Positions 43,311 to 55,404 of a stretch of DNA of 64,000 bases are shown in pieces. Made by a program: the position numbers and the translations under genes. The notes below the pieces were generated by a model that did no database searches, had not been told where the DNA came from, and worked only from the letters and a program-made list of their open reading frames with translations. Source of the DNA: Brachionus manjavacas (lineage: Eukaryota > Rotifera > Eurotatoria > Ploima > Brachionidae); the NCBI GenBank assembly GCA_019054805.1, contig JAHQIY010000010.1, forward strand, positions 2,277,501 to 2,341,500, in the 5' to 3' direction. Position 1 is the first letter of the stretch, and each line of letters opens with the position of its first letter.

Positions 43311-43619
43311 AAAAGCAGTTTATTTAAAAAAAAAATAATTTAGTTTAAAAAATTAAATTATATTCAGTTTAGTTAAATTATGGCAATTAAAATTTTTAAT
43401 GATCCATTTAATTTATTTTGAGCTTAAAAAATGAAGCAAAAAAAAAATATTGATCATATTTTCAGTTGTGAAAATTTTTTAAATTTTTAAACAAAATAAT
43501 ATAAAAAATGTCATTCAAAAAAATTTAAATATATATTTTGTGTGTTATTTTCTGCAGTTCAAAATTGATCATGTGAAAATTACTAGAAGAAAAGAAAAGT
43601 TTTTTTTGTACTACAGTGC

Positions 43620-44510
43620 TGATACGATATTCGAATTCACCATATTTTACGTAAATTATGGTAAATTCACGATATTTTACCATATTTACCGTAAAATATG
43701 GTAATCTAAAAAAGGGTATTTTTCGTAAAATAACGATAATTATCGGAAAATACCGATAATTATTGTAAAATTCAGTGAAAAAAAATTACCAAAATTTTTC
43801 GAAAAAAACCGATTTTCATGAAAAAAGTTTTTTTTTTTGAATTTTTGATAAAGGAAAAAAAATAAAATTTTATTTAATTTTGTGACAAAAATTGACGTAA
43901 ATTTTATTAAATTTTTTTATTATTTCTTTCGTGAATTATTGTGTGAATTAAAACGAATTATGAAAATTAATTTTTAAACATTATTTACAAAATAAATTTT
44001 ATTTTCTAGATTTTTTTGCTTTTAAGCTGTTGGCTGCCTTGTCCCAAGCTTCTTTGAATTTGGATCCTTTTGGAATAAATTTTACAATTATTTGTTTCCC
44101 CAAATCAGTATTTGAAAATATTATGTTCGAAAATGTTAAATTATTTTCTAATATCCGGAAATTATCAAAAATCATTTATATAGAGCTCTATAAAAAAAAG
44201 ATATCCAAACAGAATTTAATGATCTGACCAGTCACCATTTCTTTCAATTACAATCTTAACAACCTAGAAAGGTTTTATTTACCATTATTTAACCTTTTTT
44301 TACAAAAATTTACCAAAATTTACGTCAATTTTTGTCACAAAATTCAATAAAATTTTTTTCATTTCCTTTTTCAATAATTCAAAAAAAAAACTTTTTTCAT
44401 GAAAATCGGTTTTTTTCGAGAAATTTCGGAATTTTTTTTTCACTGAATTTTACAATAATTATCGGTATTTTCGGATAAATATTGTAAAATTCTATGCATG
44501 TGGTGATCTA
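43620..44510. mobile_element. ~0.9-kb element with ~200-bp inverted repeats and a Myb/SANT-like remnant
   Basis: ataattatcggaaaatacc, taattattgtaaaattcagtg, ccgattttcatgaaaaaag and tttgtgacaaaaattgacgt (left, 43,725-43,900) are mirrored at 44,310-44,490. Near the left tip are many short cgtaaaat/accatattt dyads. Between the arms the minus strand reads LGKQIIVKFIPKGSKFKEAW, then DKAANSLKAKKSRK, close to the zeste-type Myb/SANT domain encoded by PIF/Harbinger elements. So it is probably a deleted Harbinger copy. Its outer end (accacatgca/atctaatcc) resembles 60,905-60,930. Confidence 0.6.
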
Positions 44511-45754
44511 ATCCAACTACACAAGTTACAACACGGTCATGATCGGGTGACATTCATTAATAGGGATCAAAAGCTGGCTTCGGAACGTTTCGTTTCGTAG
44601 GATATATCTATTTTCAAAATACTCGTCCGCCAGTTCTGCCTTCAATCGATAAAATTGATTCAAAATTTGCTAATATTGAAAGAGATATAACTTAAAGAGA
44701 TTAAACAAAATATTTCATTTTTTTTTTCGCTCGAAACCACACTTCATGTTAACGAACTATGAATTGTATTTCTTGATTATTGCTTGAATTTTTTCGAAAG
44801 TGATCGAAATAAGAAGAATTATAATGGTTGTTAGACAATGTAGCAAAAAATTTTTAATAAATATTCAACATCCATTTTAAAACAGAATAATTTGGCTGAA
44901 AACTCTTTAAGCAAATTTTTATTCTATCTAAAATTATTTTTAAACATTTTTATTTAACTTTATAATTATTAATTTAATAAAATTTTTAATAGAATGTTTA
45001 TTAAATAAATATTTACTTTTATTTATTTATTTTTACATATTTGTCTAAACAAAACCTTACTCTATTAGGGTTAATTTTTTTTCAATCGGTAGCGTGAGGC
45101 TCGCAGCCTCTCTTGCAGGGATAAGAATGTGGATTAAGTGTGTTATCTATGCTTTTATTAATGTGTTATAATTCTCTAAATAAAAATTTTTTCTCTTTAA
45201 AAAAATTATATCCCAATTAAATCAAATAATTGAATTATCGACATATTCGAAAAGGTAAATGAGTAAAAGGGAAAATTGCAGATAAAAGAATAATTATCTA
45301 AAAGAAAATATCGCCATTAGTCACTTCATAAATTCAACAAAGTAACAATGATTTTAACTAATTTTTAAAAAAATATTTTTATTTTTCAGAAGTTTTTTTT
45401 TTTTTTTTATATTTTTCATTATGAAAAATTAAATGCTATATTTAATGGGCTTTTTAAAAGTATAAGAGTCAAAAAGATATCAAGGTTTCTAATTAAAACT
45501 TAATTGAATAAATTTTACTTTAGTTTTCAAGATATTTTTAATTTTTATTTGATCCTTTTATGAAAAAGTATTATATGTATTGAATTTTTTTTTTTTTTAA
45601 ATTGTAATTTGCGTGAAAATAAATGAAATTGAATACAGGTAAACGAAAAAATCTATTTGTTTTCGGGTAAATTGTGTGAATTAAAAATTATGATTTTTAG
45701 AACAATTAATTAAGTTAGTTCAGAAAATTAATCGGGCTCACGGTTTTTCCACAA

Positions 45755-45892
45755 CAATTTCACACCTGGATGGTTTTCAACAATTGTGTCATATTTTTTT
45801 TAATTTATCTAACCGAAAAAAAAAGGTGGAGTAGGAAGTGAGAAAAAATAATAAAAAAGTGTGACAACGTTGTTGAAAACCTTCTAATTTTA
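45755..45892. mobile_element. Short MITE, ~130 bp
   Basis: ggttttcaacaattgtgtca on the left and its mirror tgtgacaacgttgttgaaaa, then cc, on the right, enclose ~80 bp without coding capacity. A separate hairpin gaggctcgcagcctc at 45,096-45,110 may be another retroposon end. Confidence 0.6.
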
Positions 45893-46009
45893 ATAAATAT
45901 TAATAATTTATATATTAATATTTATTAGAATAAAGAAGATGAAATTATCTTGCTTGAAATTGAAATTTTGAAATTTTTGAATTTTTTATTGCAAAACTTA
46001 CTTACTTTC

Positions 46010-46115
46010 TCAAACCGAGAATTGGACCATTGACTCTGGTGCCAAATGGACCTCGAACAAGTCCAACCAATGTTTCTGCCAGATCAGACTCAAAAACCAT
46101 TTCAATTTGGACCAC
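46010..46115 (-). other. Exon-like minus-strand stretch overlapping the LINE ORF1 start
   Basis: The minus strand reads IEMVFESDLAETLVGLVRGP then FGTRVNGPILGLRK, followed directly by the donor gtaagtaag. It looks like a host exon, yet the plus strand also reads sensibly as the N-terminus of LINE ORF1 (MDLEQVQPMFLPDQTQKP). Only one can be real. No acceptor fits the upstream edge in this frame, which weakens the exon. Confidence 0.3.
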
Positions 46116-47848
46116 AAATTAATGGATTCTATAAATATAATAACCCTATGGCATAAACAAATCATCACGTAGTGAACGGTTTTTGCTACAACCCGAACGT
46201 AGTGCAGAATGGATCATACTTATCTGGTAACATTGAACACCAAGTGCAAAATGTGAATAATGTGAATAGCTTGAATCAAATGAAAACATGGAAAGATCTT
46301 TTAAAAGACAACTACTCTTTAGATGACCTAATAAGAAATCTAAGTGAAGTAACGCAAGTAAATCGAGTAATTTTCGTTAAATTCTTTAAAGAGGAAGCTA
46401 ACGAGCGTATAAATACAAAACAAATGAAAAGCAAAATTAAATCATTGAGAGATAATTTATTCAAAAATTATTTAAATAATGTTAATTTCAAGCAAGACAA
46501 AATTTTCCCAAGAGAGAGAACCTCATTAGAAATGATTGAGGATATTCATGTGTTATCATGTTGCATTGTTGATAAAACAATTAATCTAAATATATTGAAC
46601 CTATTCAATGGAGCAAATAAAGAAGATGAAAATTTCTCAAATGAAATGAAAAAACTATTGGACGAACAATACAAGCAAATTTCTGAAATGTAAAGAAAGA
46701 AAACGGAATAATATTAAATAGAATAGGCGGAATTGAAAAACATCTAGCTCTTATTTCTCAAGGTTCTGGAATAAATTTCACAAATCTTAAAGAAAGTATA
46801 AACGAATTAAAAACGAAAATATATACCAAAGAAACCGAAAAAACAGCAAAGAGTAATATTGAAGAAACTTATTCAACGGAGAATCGCAAAAGAACTGAAG
46901 AACAACCGGCTAAAGAATCAGAATCACATCAAAAAAGACTGAAAAATAATCAGGAACAAGAGCAGGAAATTGAAATTCAAACTCAAAATAAAAACTCAAA
47001 CAATGAAAAATTAGTTCACAACCAAGGAGATCATCAACCTCAGTAGCGATCGCAGGAGAAATCGAATGAAAAATTATTGGAAAAAGAAGAAAATCAACAG
47101 AAACCACACCAGAAAACACGACAGCAACAGCACCCAGAACAAAAAAAAGAAGCGGAAAATGGCTACAAGAACGCACTAATAAAAAAACCATCAAACATTA
47201 AAATTCAAAATATGGGAATCGATCAAAGTACTACTGGTAGTGGTCAAACTAAAATTATGAACACAAATCAATCAAAGGATAAGAATAGATGGGAAATTGC
47301 AGGGAATAAAAAAAAGAATAAAACACAGGAACATAATCGTTACAAAAAGAAAATTATAGGTTCAGCTGTAAGTGACGTAAGAGGACTAAGTGCTGCTTCA
47401 AAGCCGTTTTCGTATTACACAGGACAGTGGAGTCCAAAAGTAGATCCACAAAAAGTGTATGCTTTAGTCTCGAACTTTGCTGTAATAATTAAAATGGTTG
47501 AATTAAGCCCAAATATACCAAACAGGTATTATCGCTTTTAAAATAACAGTGGAGTCTAATTATGCAAAAGCTATGACTGATGGAGCTAACTGGCCAGCTG
47601 GCATTCAAGTGTCAAAATGGAACATTAGAAACAAACAAAATGATAAATAAACAAAAGTGAATTTACCAGTAAACAATAAAGCTGCCTTAAGAAACTCAGC
47701 TGATGAAGGAGATGATAGAAAGGAAGAGAATAATTCATCAGAGATTAAAGAAGTGGAGTATGAAGATCCTGAAGAGGATAATTTTGAAGAAGTTGAACAA
47801 GTGGTGGACATGAATGGAACTCCTGGTGGAGATTCCAATAATCAATAA
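46046..47848 (+). pseudogene. LINE ORF1 (RNA-binding/gag-like protein), degenerate
   Basis: Read from ATG 46,046 with in-frame stops and shifts. The Asn/Pro/Gln-rich N-terminus is followed by a helical domain (about 46,270-46,690: MKTWKDLLKDNYSLDDLIRN, then FFKEEANERINTKQM). Then a coiled coil (LNRIGGIEKHLALISQGSG) and a long Gln/Lys/Glu-rich hydrophilic stretch. Near the end, KITVESNYAKAMTDGANWPA followed by GIQVSKW resembles the C-terminal RNA-binding part of Jockey/Crack-type ORF1 proteins, ending in an acidic tail. It is followed after ~40 bp by the endonuclease frame of ORF2. At least three breaks. Confidence 0.7.
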
Positions 47849-47890
47849 GTTTAAGTAAACGATTTTTATTCCAGTTATACATATTTCATT

Positions 47891-50019
47891 ATGCAAATTA
47901 CAAATATCAATCAAAATATTATCCATAATCAAGTAAATACATTATTAAATAATCCTAATACTATTAATCTAAATTTTATAGCATACAATTGCTATGGTTT
48001 TAAATCGAATTGTAAATTATTAATAAATTAATCGATAGTTATGATGTGTGTTTCTTTAGTGAACACTGGCTGGCAACTGAGGAAGAAAACCTCTTTAAAA
48101 AAATCAATTCAACTCACAACTTTTATTTTAAAGCAAGTTTTAGTCTAGAGGAGAGAAATAGTGGGAAAAGATAAGAGGGTAGGCCGTTTGGCGGTTTATG
48201 TTGGGCTGTGAGAAAGAATCTTGTTGTACAAAAAATCGATTTTTATGAATATGATGTTAGTTCTCTAATTGTTAAAATATTTGATTCGAATGTATACTTT
48301 CATGGTGTATGGTTACCATTTGACAATCATAAGAATGAACGCTTTATGAATTTTAATTCTGATCTTTCATTATTAAAATGTCTCATCAAGGATAACAACG
48401 AAAGTGTGAATATTTTATTAGGTGATTTTAATGCGTCATCTAAAAGAGACTCACCAACCAAATTTGATGCTGAGTTTAGAGAATTTATTAGGTCTAATCA
48501 AAAATGGAGGCATTATGTCTCAATGATTTTTGCTCCGACCAAAATCGAACTGTAAATGAGAATGTTGAACAAAACTTAGAGAAGCTTAGTAAATTTATGC
48601 TTAAATGTGCACGTTTAGCTGAGAAAGATTCAGAGAAAATTAATGCAATTTGTCAAAGTAGAGGCTCTCATAATGAACAACTCACTCAACTGATAAGAGA
48701 AAACAAGCTCTCTAATGTTTTTTATAAGTTTAAAAAAAACGAAAGTAGAAATTTTCGGAAAAAAATGCGCAAAATAAATCGAACGAAAGCTGCGACGGTT
48801 TTTAAACGAGATTATGTACGTATTGACAAATTGCTAGATCTTAAGAGCGATGACTTTTGGAGAAAAATAAAGAATTTTAAAAAAATGAATTCAGTTAATG
48901 AACCCTGTAACAAGCTTGATATTAATGAATTTGGCCTCTTTGGATTTGGAGAGCAATAATTTCGTATTATTTACAGTCAAAAATAATAGTTAAAATTAAA
49001 AATAAACGCTCTGAAGTATTCGAAACATCTCAAGGGGTCAAACAAGGCGGTAAACTTTCTGGTTTTTTGTTCAATTTTTTTTTTAAATGAATTAATAGAG
49101 CAATGTCTAGAGTTGAATATTGGTGGAAAAATTGGGCAAACAAATGTCTCTATAGTTGCATATTGCGATGATATTCTGCTCATAAGTCCGACTTTTTTCA
49201 CTTGAACATTTTAACTAATGTCTGCAATGGATATGCTGAAAATTGAAAATGGAGTTCAATCCTTTGAAATCGAATCTAATTTCGTTTGGTCAAGATTGTT
49301 CTGAGAACAATGTTAAAATGAATGATAAATTTATACCTCGAAGTAATAATATGGTCTACTTAGGTTTTCCAATTGGAGATAATGATTTTATCAATCAATT
49401 TATTGAAAAGAAATTTAAAAAAGTAGAAAGGAGCTTTTATTCATTATACACGCTTGGGTGCAAACCAAATGGATTGAGTCCAACGACGATCAGTTTTATA
49501 TATAAGCAATTTTGTCAGTCAATTTTTCGCTATGGTCTGGAATTCTATTATTTGAACAACAAAATGATTGATTCACTTAATATACGACAAAATATACTAA
49601 TAAAGCGATCGATTGGATTGAGTAAATATGTCAGAGCAAAGCCTCTGTTTAAATGTCTGAGGATTGAAAGTATTGAGAGTTTATACCTAAAACATAAAAT
49701 TTTTCTATTCAAGCAAGTAAAAATGAACTTATTTACACATCAAATTTATAAGGAATTAAAAATAATTAATAGTCAAAAAGTATTACGAAGTGATAATGCT
49801 ACTCTTTTTGAGCAGCTGAAAAATGTAAATAAAAAAATTAACGTGAGTGACTGTACAATAGATGTTGTAAAAGCAATTAAAATGATAGAGTCTCTCACAG
49901 AATGTCTAAATCAAGGGTTGATTGACTCAATTAATTTCGTTTTAAATGACTCAATAAATGGCCTAATGTATGATAAAATTAGAGTGTTGGCTGGCTTACT
50001 TAATAATGGTTTTACTTAA
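47891..50019 (+). pseudogene. LINE ORF2: endonuclease and reverse transcriptase, broken
   Basis: An endonuclease domain starts at MQITNINQNIIHNQ and NLNFIAYNCYGFKSN, then VCFFSEHWLA, SLIVKIFDSNVYFHGVWLPF and ILLGDFNASSKR. A linker follows (48,504-48,959, helical, basic). The RT core is then truncated to its second half: SQGVKQGGKLSGFLFNF, then VAYCDDILLISPTF with the catalytic YxDD as YCDD, and WKMEFNPLKSNLISFG. The C-terminal thumb continues open to 50,019 (QNILIKRSIGLSKYVRAKPL). Several frameshifts and a deletion remove the first RT motifs. Confidence 0.8.
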
Positions 50020-50351
50020 TTACATAATTAATTTTTATTGGTTTACTTTATTTACTTTTCTTTTTATATAAAGAATTTTGTTTTATTTTTTTACAACCTG
50101 AGTCTATGAGACTTAGTGTATATTTTTAAATAAATAATAATTTATATAAAATTATCCTAATTAAATTGCAATAATGAAGTATTGCAATTGGTGATATTTT
50201 TGATTAAAAAAATTGATTGATCAACACTTGCTAATAAACACTTAGCATAAAACTCATTAATTTACTAAATTTGTAGATTAATTGAAAATTGTGACATTTT
50301 AATTTATTTATAAATGATCTCAGGTATAAACATTTTTTATCATTTGTTAGA

Positions 50352-51472
50352 ATGGAATTTGAATACGTTCCAACCACCAAAGGCAATCCTATGATTTTTT
50401 ATAGAGGCTTTTTATTTCAACGCTTAAAAAAAACAAATATTGATGGTACTGCTACTTGGCGTTATAAAAAAATTATAATTTAAAATGTAAGGCTTTAAAT
50501 ACTAAAAATGATGAAGTTAAGGTTATTACAGGCACACAAAATCATCCTATTTTAACAAAAAGTGAGGTAGTTTTCAGTAAAACCCAAGATGTTATTAAAA
50601 GAAAAGCGACTAATACCACAAGCCCTTTAAAGAAGTTGTTTGAAAATGAAGTCAATAAAGCAATACGCGATAACCAGTTATCGTTTGAAGAAGCCTCTAG
50701 TTTTGCCCCTACTTTTCGTGCCTCAGTCAAACATTTGAGGAAACTAAGGAAACAAAATTTGCTTCCCTTACCTAAAGCAAAAGAAGAAATTACATTTGAA
50801 GAAGAATATTGTAAATACACTGACTTGATGTCCAAACAAAAGTGCAAGCACTCAGCATATTCAAAATCAGCAATCAAAGCTTTAGTTTTATTAAGGCTTA
50901 CATTAATGAACATGGTTATAGACTTTTTATTTTAACTAAAAATCTGCGTAAATTTTCGAATATATCTTGGTACAATGGTCAAATTTTTGATACAAATCAT
51001 TATCCAGTTTTGTACAAGTGGAAAATGTCAAATGTAGTCACTTTGAATACAACGGCAGATGGAAATTGTTTGTATCATTCGATTTCAACTGCAATTAGCG
51101 GAAAAGAAGATTTATGGAAAGATATCAAACTTGGCATTGTATTTATGTTTTTTGAGTATGAAGACTTTTTCAAATTATTGTCAAGAGCTTTTGGTTTGGA
51201 TTCAAGTTTTGAAGAAATCGTGGAAGAAGTATCAATTTGTTGGCAATAAGTTTGTTGTTAATGAGAGCAGTTTATGTTTACGATATTGGCTTAGGTCATT
51301 TGTTTCAGATATTCCTTGTCAAAATTATTGGCCTATCTATTTATCATTAAATAATGCTCATTTTACCCCTATTATTACTTTCAATAATCCTTTTTTTATT
51401 CCTATTCCAAATGAGAATCATTTAGCCCATTTCAAGCATAATTTACCTAATTTGCAATTTTATTTAGATTGA
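50352..51472 (+). CDS. FLYWCH-finger plus OTU-type cysteine protease protein, frameshifted
   Basis: Begins MEFEYVPTTKGNPMIFYRGF, then LFQRLKKTNIDGTATWRYK, CKALNTKND and ITGTQNHPILTK, a FLYWCH-type finger with the second Cys and His retained. A helical linker follows (LRKLRKQNLLPLPKAKEEIT). Downstream, in another frame, LYKWKMSNVVTLNTTADGNC and LYHSIST carry the OTU signature D-G-N-C with catalytic Asp and Cys. After another shift, WPIYLSLNNAHFTPIITF supplies the His box and the frame ends in NLPNLQFYLD. OTU proteases remove ubiquitin. FLYWCH plus OTU on one chain is typical of transposon-borne genes, so I regard it as a mobile-element gene that is probably dead (at least three frame changes). 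Confidence 0.6.
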
Positions 51473-51589
51473 ATAATTATTTTTTTTTGATTGTTTTTTT
51501 TTTTTTAATTCTTTTAGCAAATAGAAATTTAGAATAATAAATTATAATTTTTAAATATTTCCGTTGTAAAAAACCTATTTCACACTTAC

Positions 51590-51688
51590 CTTTTCTTTTT
51601 TACCGATTTTATTTTCCGCCGGTATCACAAAGCGTTGTGGAAAAACCCCTAGGCCAATTGATCTTGTCGAATTCCGAAACTTCAGACC
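51590..51688 (-). CDS. Host exon, 33 codons, gene unidentified
   Basis: On the minus strand an acceptor (ctgatttttag) and a strong donor (gaaaag|gtaagtg) bracket exactly 99 open nucleotides encoding GLKFRNSTRSIGLGVFPQRF then VIPAENKIGKKEK. GC content is higher than the flanks. This looks like one internal exon of a minus-strand host gene whose introns are stuffed with transposons. No family recognised. It may belong with the exon-like stretches at 46,010-46,115 and 57,041-57,154. Confidence 0.45.
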
Positions 51689-51926
51689 CTAAAAATCAGA
51701 TTATCAATTTATATTAAAATAAATTCATTTTTTATTTAAATTGATTTTTAGCTTTTGGTTTTGAGTTTGATTAATGTTTAATCTCTTTTACAATTCTTGA
51801 CCGAGACCTAGAAATTTGTCTTATTTTCAATATTTAGAAAAATTTTTTTTCTAATTAAGATTATTTTTATTTCAAAAGTTAGATCCAATCAATTTTGATT
51901 TGTAAATTGTATATTTTGATGCAAAA

Positions 51927-52127
51927 TTGAATTTAAAAATCAATATCTTCACAATCATTTCATCTTGCAATCACCCATTGATTGAATCTTCTACAAAAAA
52001 TAATAAAACTTGTTATGCATGTGCAATAGATGCAAGTAATGCATTTAATAAGGTAAATAGAACAGAACAGAAAATAAAACTTTGTAAAGAAGTTGAATTC
52101 AAACTTTTATGCAAAAGCACTAATTAA
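51927..52127 (+). mobile_element. LINE reverse-transcriptase scrap
   Basis: KTCYACAIDASNAFNKVNRT matches the RT motif around the first catalytic Asp (xxxDASKAFDKVNR) of non-LTR elements, followed by KLCKEVEFKLLCKS. Only ~200 bp remain. Confidence 0.65.
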
Positions 52128-52679
52128 TAGATTAATCGAGGAGAACAAAGGAAACGAGCAAAAATACAATCTTAAGTGAGCTAGAAAATTTCTTATCATG
52201 AAATTGGAAAAACCCAAGAAGTAAATCAAAGAAATGCACTAAGAGAGAGAGAACCCAGTCAAATCAAAAACTGAAAAAAAATGAAAAGTTTTCGAAATTA
52301 ATTTTCGAAAAAAACATCAAAGATGGCCAAATATTTCGAAAATTTTTTAACAATTATTTTTCGAAAGCGATTCGTAGGGGTACTTAAAACTTAATTTTTT
52401 TAATCATTAGATAAATTTTAAAATGATTTATAAAAAAATATATATTAAAATTTAAATTATTAATTTAAAATTTTTAATCTGTTTATAAAAAAATATTAAT
52501 ATTAAATTTCAGTTTATTTCTTTTCGGTTTCAGTCTCGCATTCCGAACAAATCCCATGTAGAACTAGTTTGTAAATTGATTCATTGAATCCAATTTTCTG
52601 ATCAAACAAAAAATATTAAAAAAATATAATCATTGAAAATATTAGTTCCAAAAACTTTGAAAACTTCTTACCTCTTGCA

Positions 52680-53549
52680 GCCCTTAAGTTATTCTGATTA
52701 TTCTGGTCTATTTTTTGATCCTGTACTTTTAGTACAAACATCAGTATCAGGAATAAGTGCTTTGGCCATTACTCGAAATATTGATGTGCCACTTTGCTAC
52801 TGTTCAATCATTATTTTAATCCGATTAAACAAGTTTTGATTCATTTTCTTAATATAGATTCCTTCGTAGCTAATGTGAATAAGTATTACTGTAGTGTTCG
52901 TAACAAATTTCCTTATCTCTTCAAACTCTTTTTCAGAGCCTACATATTTTAATATTTGCACGCACAATGGTAAAATATTTTGAATGAATTAAGGATTTTA
53001 AATTTTAAAATGGATAAAAAAAATATTAAATTTGAAAAAATTTTAAATTTACCCGTCAAATGTTTATATGTATCTATTTTTTATCAATTCTTTGTTTTCC
53101 CTTTCCTTGTTTTCTAGTTTTTTGTTTAAGTCATTTATATATTCATCTCTTTCATTTAGTTTACTATCATTTTCATTATATATTGATGTTTTTTTAAAAT
53201 TATGATGTAACTCAACTTCATCTTCAATTTCATCAAAGCTTACATTTTCTTTATGGCCATTTTTTAGGTAACTATTTTAATACGACGCATTTTTTTTTAT
53301 ACGTTCATTATTTTGCCTACTTACACTAATATAGCTCTTATAAGTGCTTTTTTTTATGTTTTTATGAGGACTGTATTTTTTATAAGTTCTTATCTTAGTT
53401 TAATTTTTCTCACACATATTTTTAGGGCCTATGTACTTTACTATTCCTGAACTTACATCGGAGCCTTTCTTCTTTTTAAGCTTAAACCGATACGATTGTT
53501 CAATCAAAATTTCCTCATCATCATCATTAAGAAAAATATCATTGATCAT
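52680..53549 (-). pseudogene. BEN-domain-like gene, broken
   Basis: The minus strand starts MINDIFLNDDDEEILIEQSY (ATG 53,549), then a Lys/Asn-rich region with SDVSSGIVKYIGPKN and a coiled coil (DSKLNERDEYINDLNKKLEN). After a probable intron near 52,960-53,060 comes EEIRKFVTNTTVILIHISYE, GIYIKKMNQNLFNRIKIMIE, then TSIFRVMAKALIPDTDVCTK and STGSKNRP, ending near a donor at 52,668. The last block has the spacing of a BEN domain (short conserved GIYI start, later FRVMAKAL and TGS...P), a DNA-binding fold; this is tentative. Several in-frame stops. Confidence 0.35.
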
Positions 53550-54199
53550 GATTACATAAATAATTTTTGTTTATTATCTTGATATTGTACAGCACATGCG
53601 TTTTTTATATAATGTTTGCTATTTTTTTTATATTTTCTTTATGTTTTTAGATTAATGATAAATTTTTAAAAAAAATTTTTTATTTTATTTTCAATTTTAT
53701 ACAATAAAAAATTAAAGATTGGTTTCTTTAGTTTCTCTTTTTAAAAGTACCACTATACCCAATACTAATTCATGATATGAAAAAGTAAGGAAGGACGTTG
53801 CTTACTTGAAAAAAAAAATATGAAGCCTTCATTACAATCAGATTTTAGGTTCATAAAAGGATTAAAATTTATGTTTAGGCTTTTTTGATATAATTAGTCA
53901 GTTAATTATGAACTTTTTATATTTTTAGACCTAAGTGATAAATAAAATTGAATTAAAATGAGAAATTTTCCGACTTTATAGAAATTAATTAGTTAATAAA
54001 TTTTTTTCTAGATAACATAAAAAAATGAAAGCTTAAGAAAATTAATATCTATCAAATTGCTTATTTTATTATCCATTAAAGAAATTAATTCAATTTTAGT
54101 TTTAATTTATCTTTAGTCCGAATTAACTAAAAATATTAGATGTTTTCATTTCACAAACATAAATAACGTCTTTGGCATATAATAGTTATCATCGAACAT

Positions 54200-54900
54200 T
54201 CAACAGGCAAAAAAATATTTAAGCTCATCTAAAATACAAGAACCTTTAACACCACGAAATGCTTGATTATTTGTAACTACATGTATTTGATCCTTATGGT
54301 AAGAACTTTGTGAACGTAGTGGTCCTTCATGAATATAATTTTGGTAGGGAGATACATGGACCATTTTTTTTAGTAGATAAATTCTGTCCTTTTTGATAAC
54401 ATTTAGTACAAACATAATTTCCATTAAATTCTTAAAATTTATCAACGGTGATCGAGTTGGTTTAACTACTACAGCATAAGTTAAAAAAAAATTTCACAAG
54501 ACTTAATTCATATTTAATCTTTATTACCTCACCTTTTTCTAAGCTCTTAATTTCATTAATTATTGGTTTTAGATAATTTAAAAAGCAGGGCTTATTTTGG
54601 CATACGAAAATACCTGCTAAAATGATATTAAAAAATTTAAAACTATACTTAATCTAGATTTCATTTATTACTAAATAAATAGGCCAAATACATGTTTTAG
54701 ATGATTTAAAAGGACAAATGCCATCAGTATCGAAAGTAAAAGTAAAAAACTCACCTTTTTCTTGAAATATGATTTTTGAATATATCTTAGAATGAGTGAT
54801 GGTTGATTTAGTAACAGCTTGCAAGGAAAAAATGTCAATAAACAACAAATCCAAACAAAACCAAACATGTTATGCCATAACATGTAAAGTTACATTAAAA
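54200..54900 (-). mobile_element. CACTA/Transposase_21-like transposase gene, broken (copy B)
   Basis: Minus-strand exons separated by short introns: FTFTFDTDGICPFKSSKTCI then WPIYLVINEI (54,654-54,760), AGIFVCQNKPCFLNYLKPII followed by NEIKSLEKG and a gtgagg donor (54,538-54,625), and NNQAFRGVKGSCILDELKYF (54,200-54,445). The same blocks in the same order occur in copy A at 30,803-32,954 (FSTDGINICEKSNLSIWPII). The third exon has the GVKG...L..L.YF motif that usually follows in this family. Short and decayed. Confidence 0.55.
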
Positions 54901-55404
54901 ATATTTAGATTAAATCAAAGATTGATTTTTATATCTTAAGATAAACTCTTTGAATTGAAATAATATTTTAATGTTTACATTAGTACGCTTGGGCCCGTCT
55001 ATCCGACCTTGTCGTAAGACGTATTGGAGCAGCTATTTATGCTCCTTGTTAACTTTAACGCTCATGGTTAAGTTAATCAACTTTCCAGTGATATCGACAA
55101 AGATGTCGCTATATCACAGATATTTTGAATTGATCATCAACATCAATCAAGATGCCGATTATTTTAAAAATTGTGTACATTTATTTAATAATTGCGGTAT
55201 TATGCTAAAAAATTGGGCAATCGATTTTTATAGGCCTCAAAATCAACTGTTCTTTAAGTGAAAAGATTGTAAACTTTTTCAAGTTTCAAGTTTAATCAGC
55301 ATACTAATGCCCTTGTCAATAATGACCAATTTAAACTTATCGATTCAAATTTAAATTTAAATTTAATAGATTTAAAAAAATAAATTGAAATTTAGTTAAA
55401 TCTC

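Larger units (their letters stand above)
46046..50150 (+). mobile_element. Two-ORF LINE (Jockey/CR1 group), nearly full length but broken
   Basis: ORF1 (46,046-47,848) and ORF2 (47,891-50,019) in the expected order, then a ~110-bp 3' UTR with the hairpin gagtctatgagactta and an (AAAT/AAT)n tail near 50,130-50,145. The internal part of ORF2 between endonuclease and reverse transcriptase is shortened. Relative to the 22,445-23,460 copy it is the same clade. Confidence 0.8.

Noticed and set aside
54971-55261. 96-codon plus-strand frame before the CR1-like LINE
   Set aside because: No recognisable domain; its composition changes midway, so it could be unrelated DNA next to the truncated LINE.
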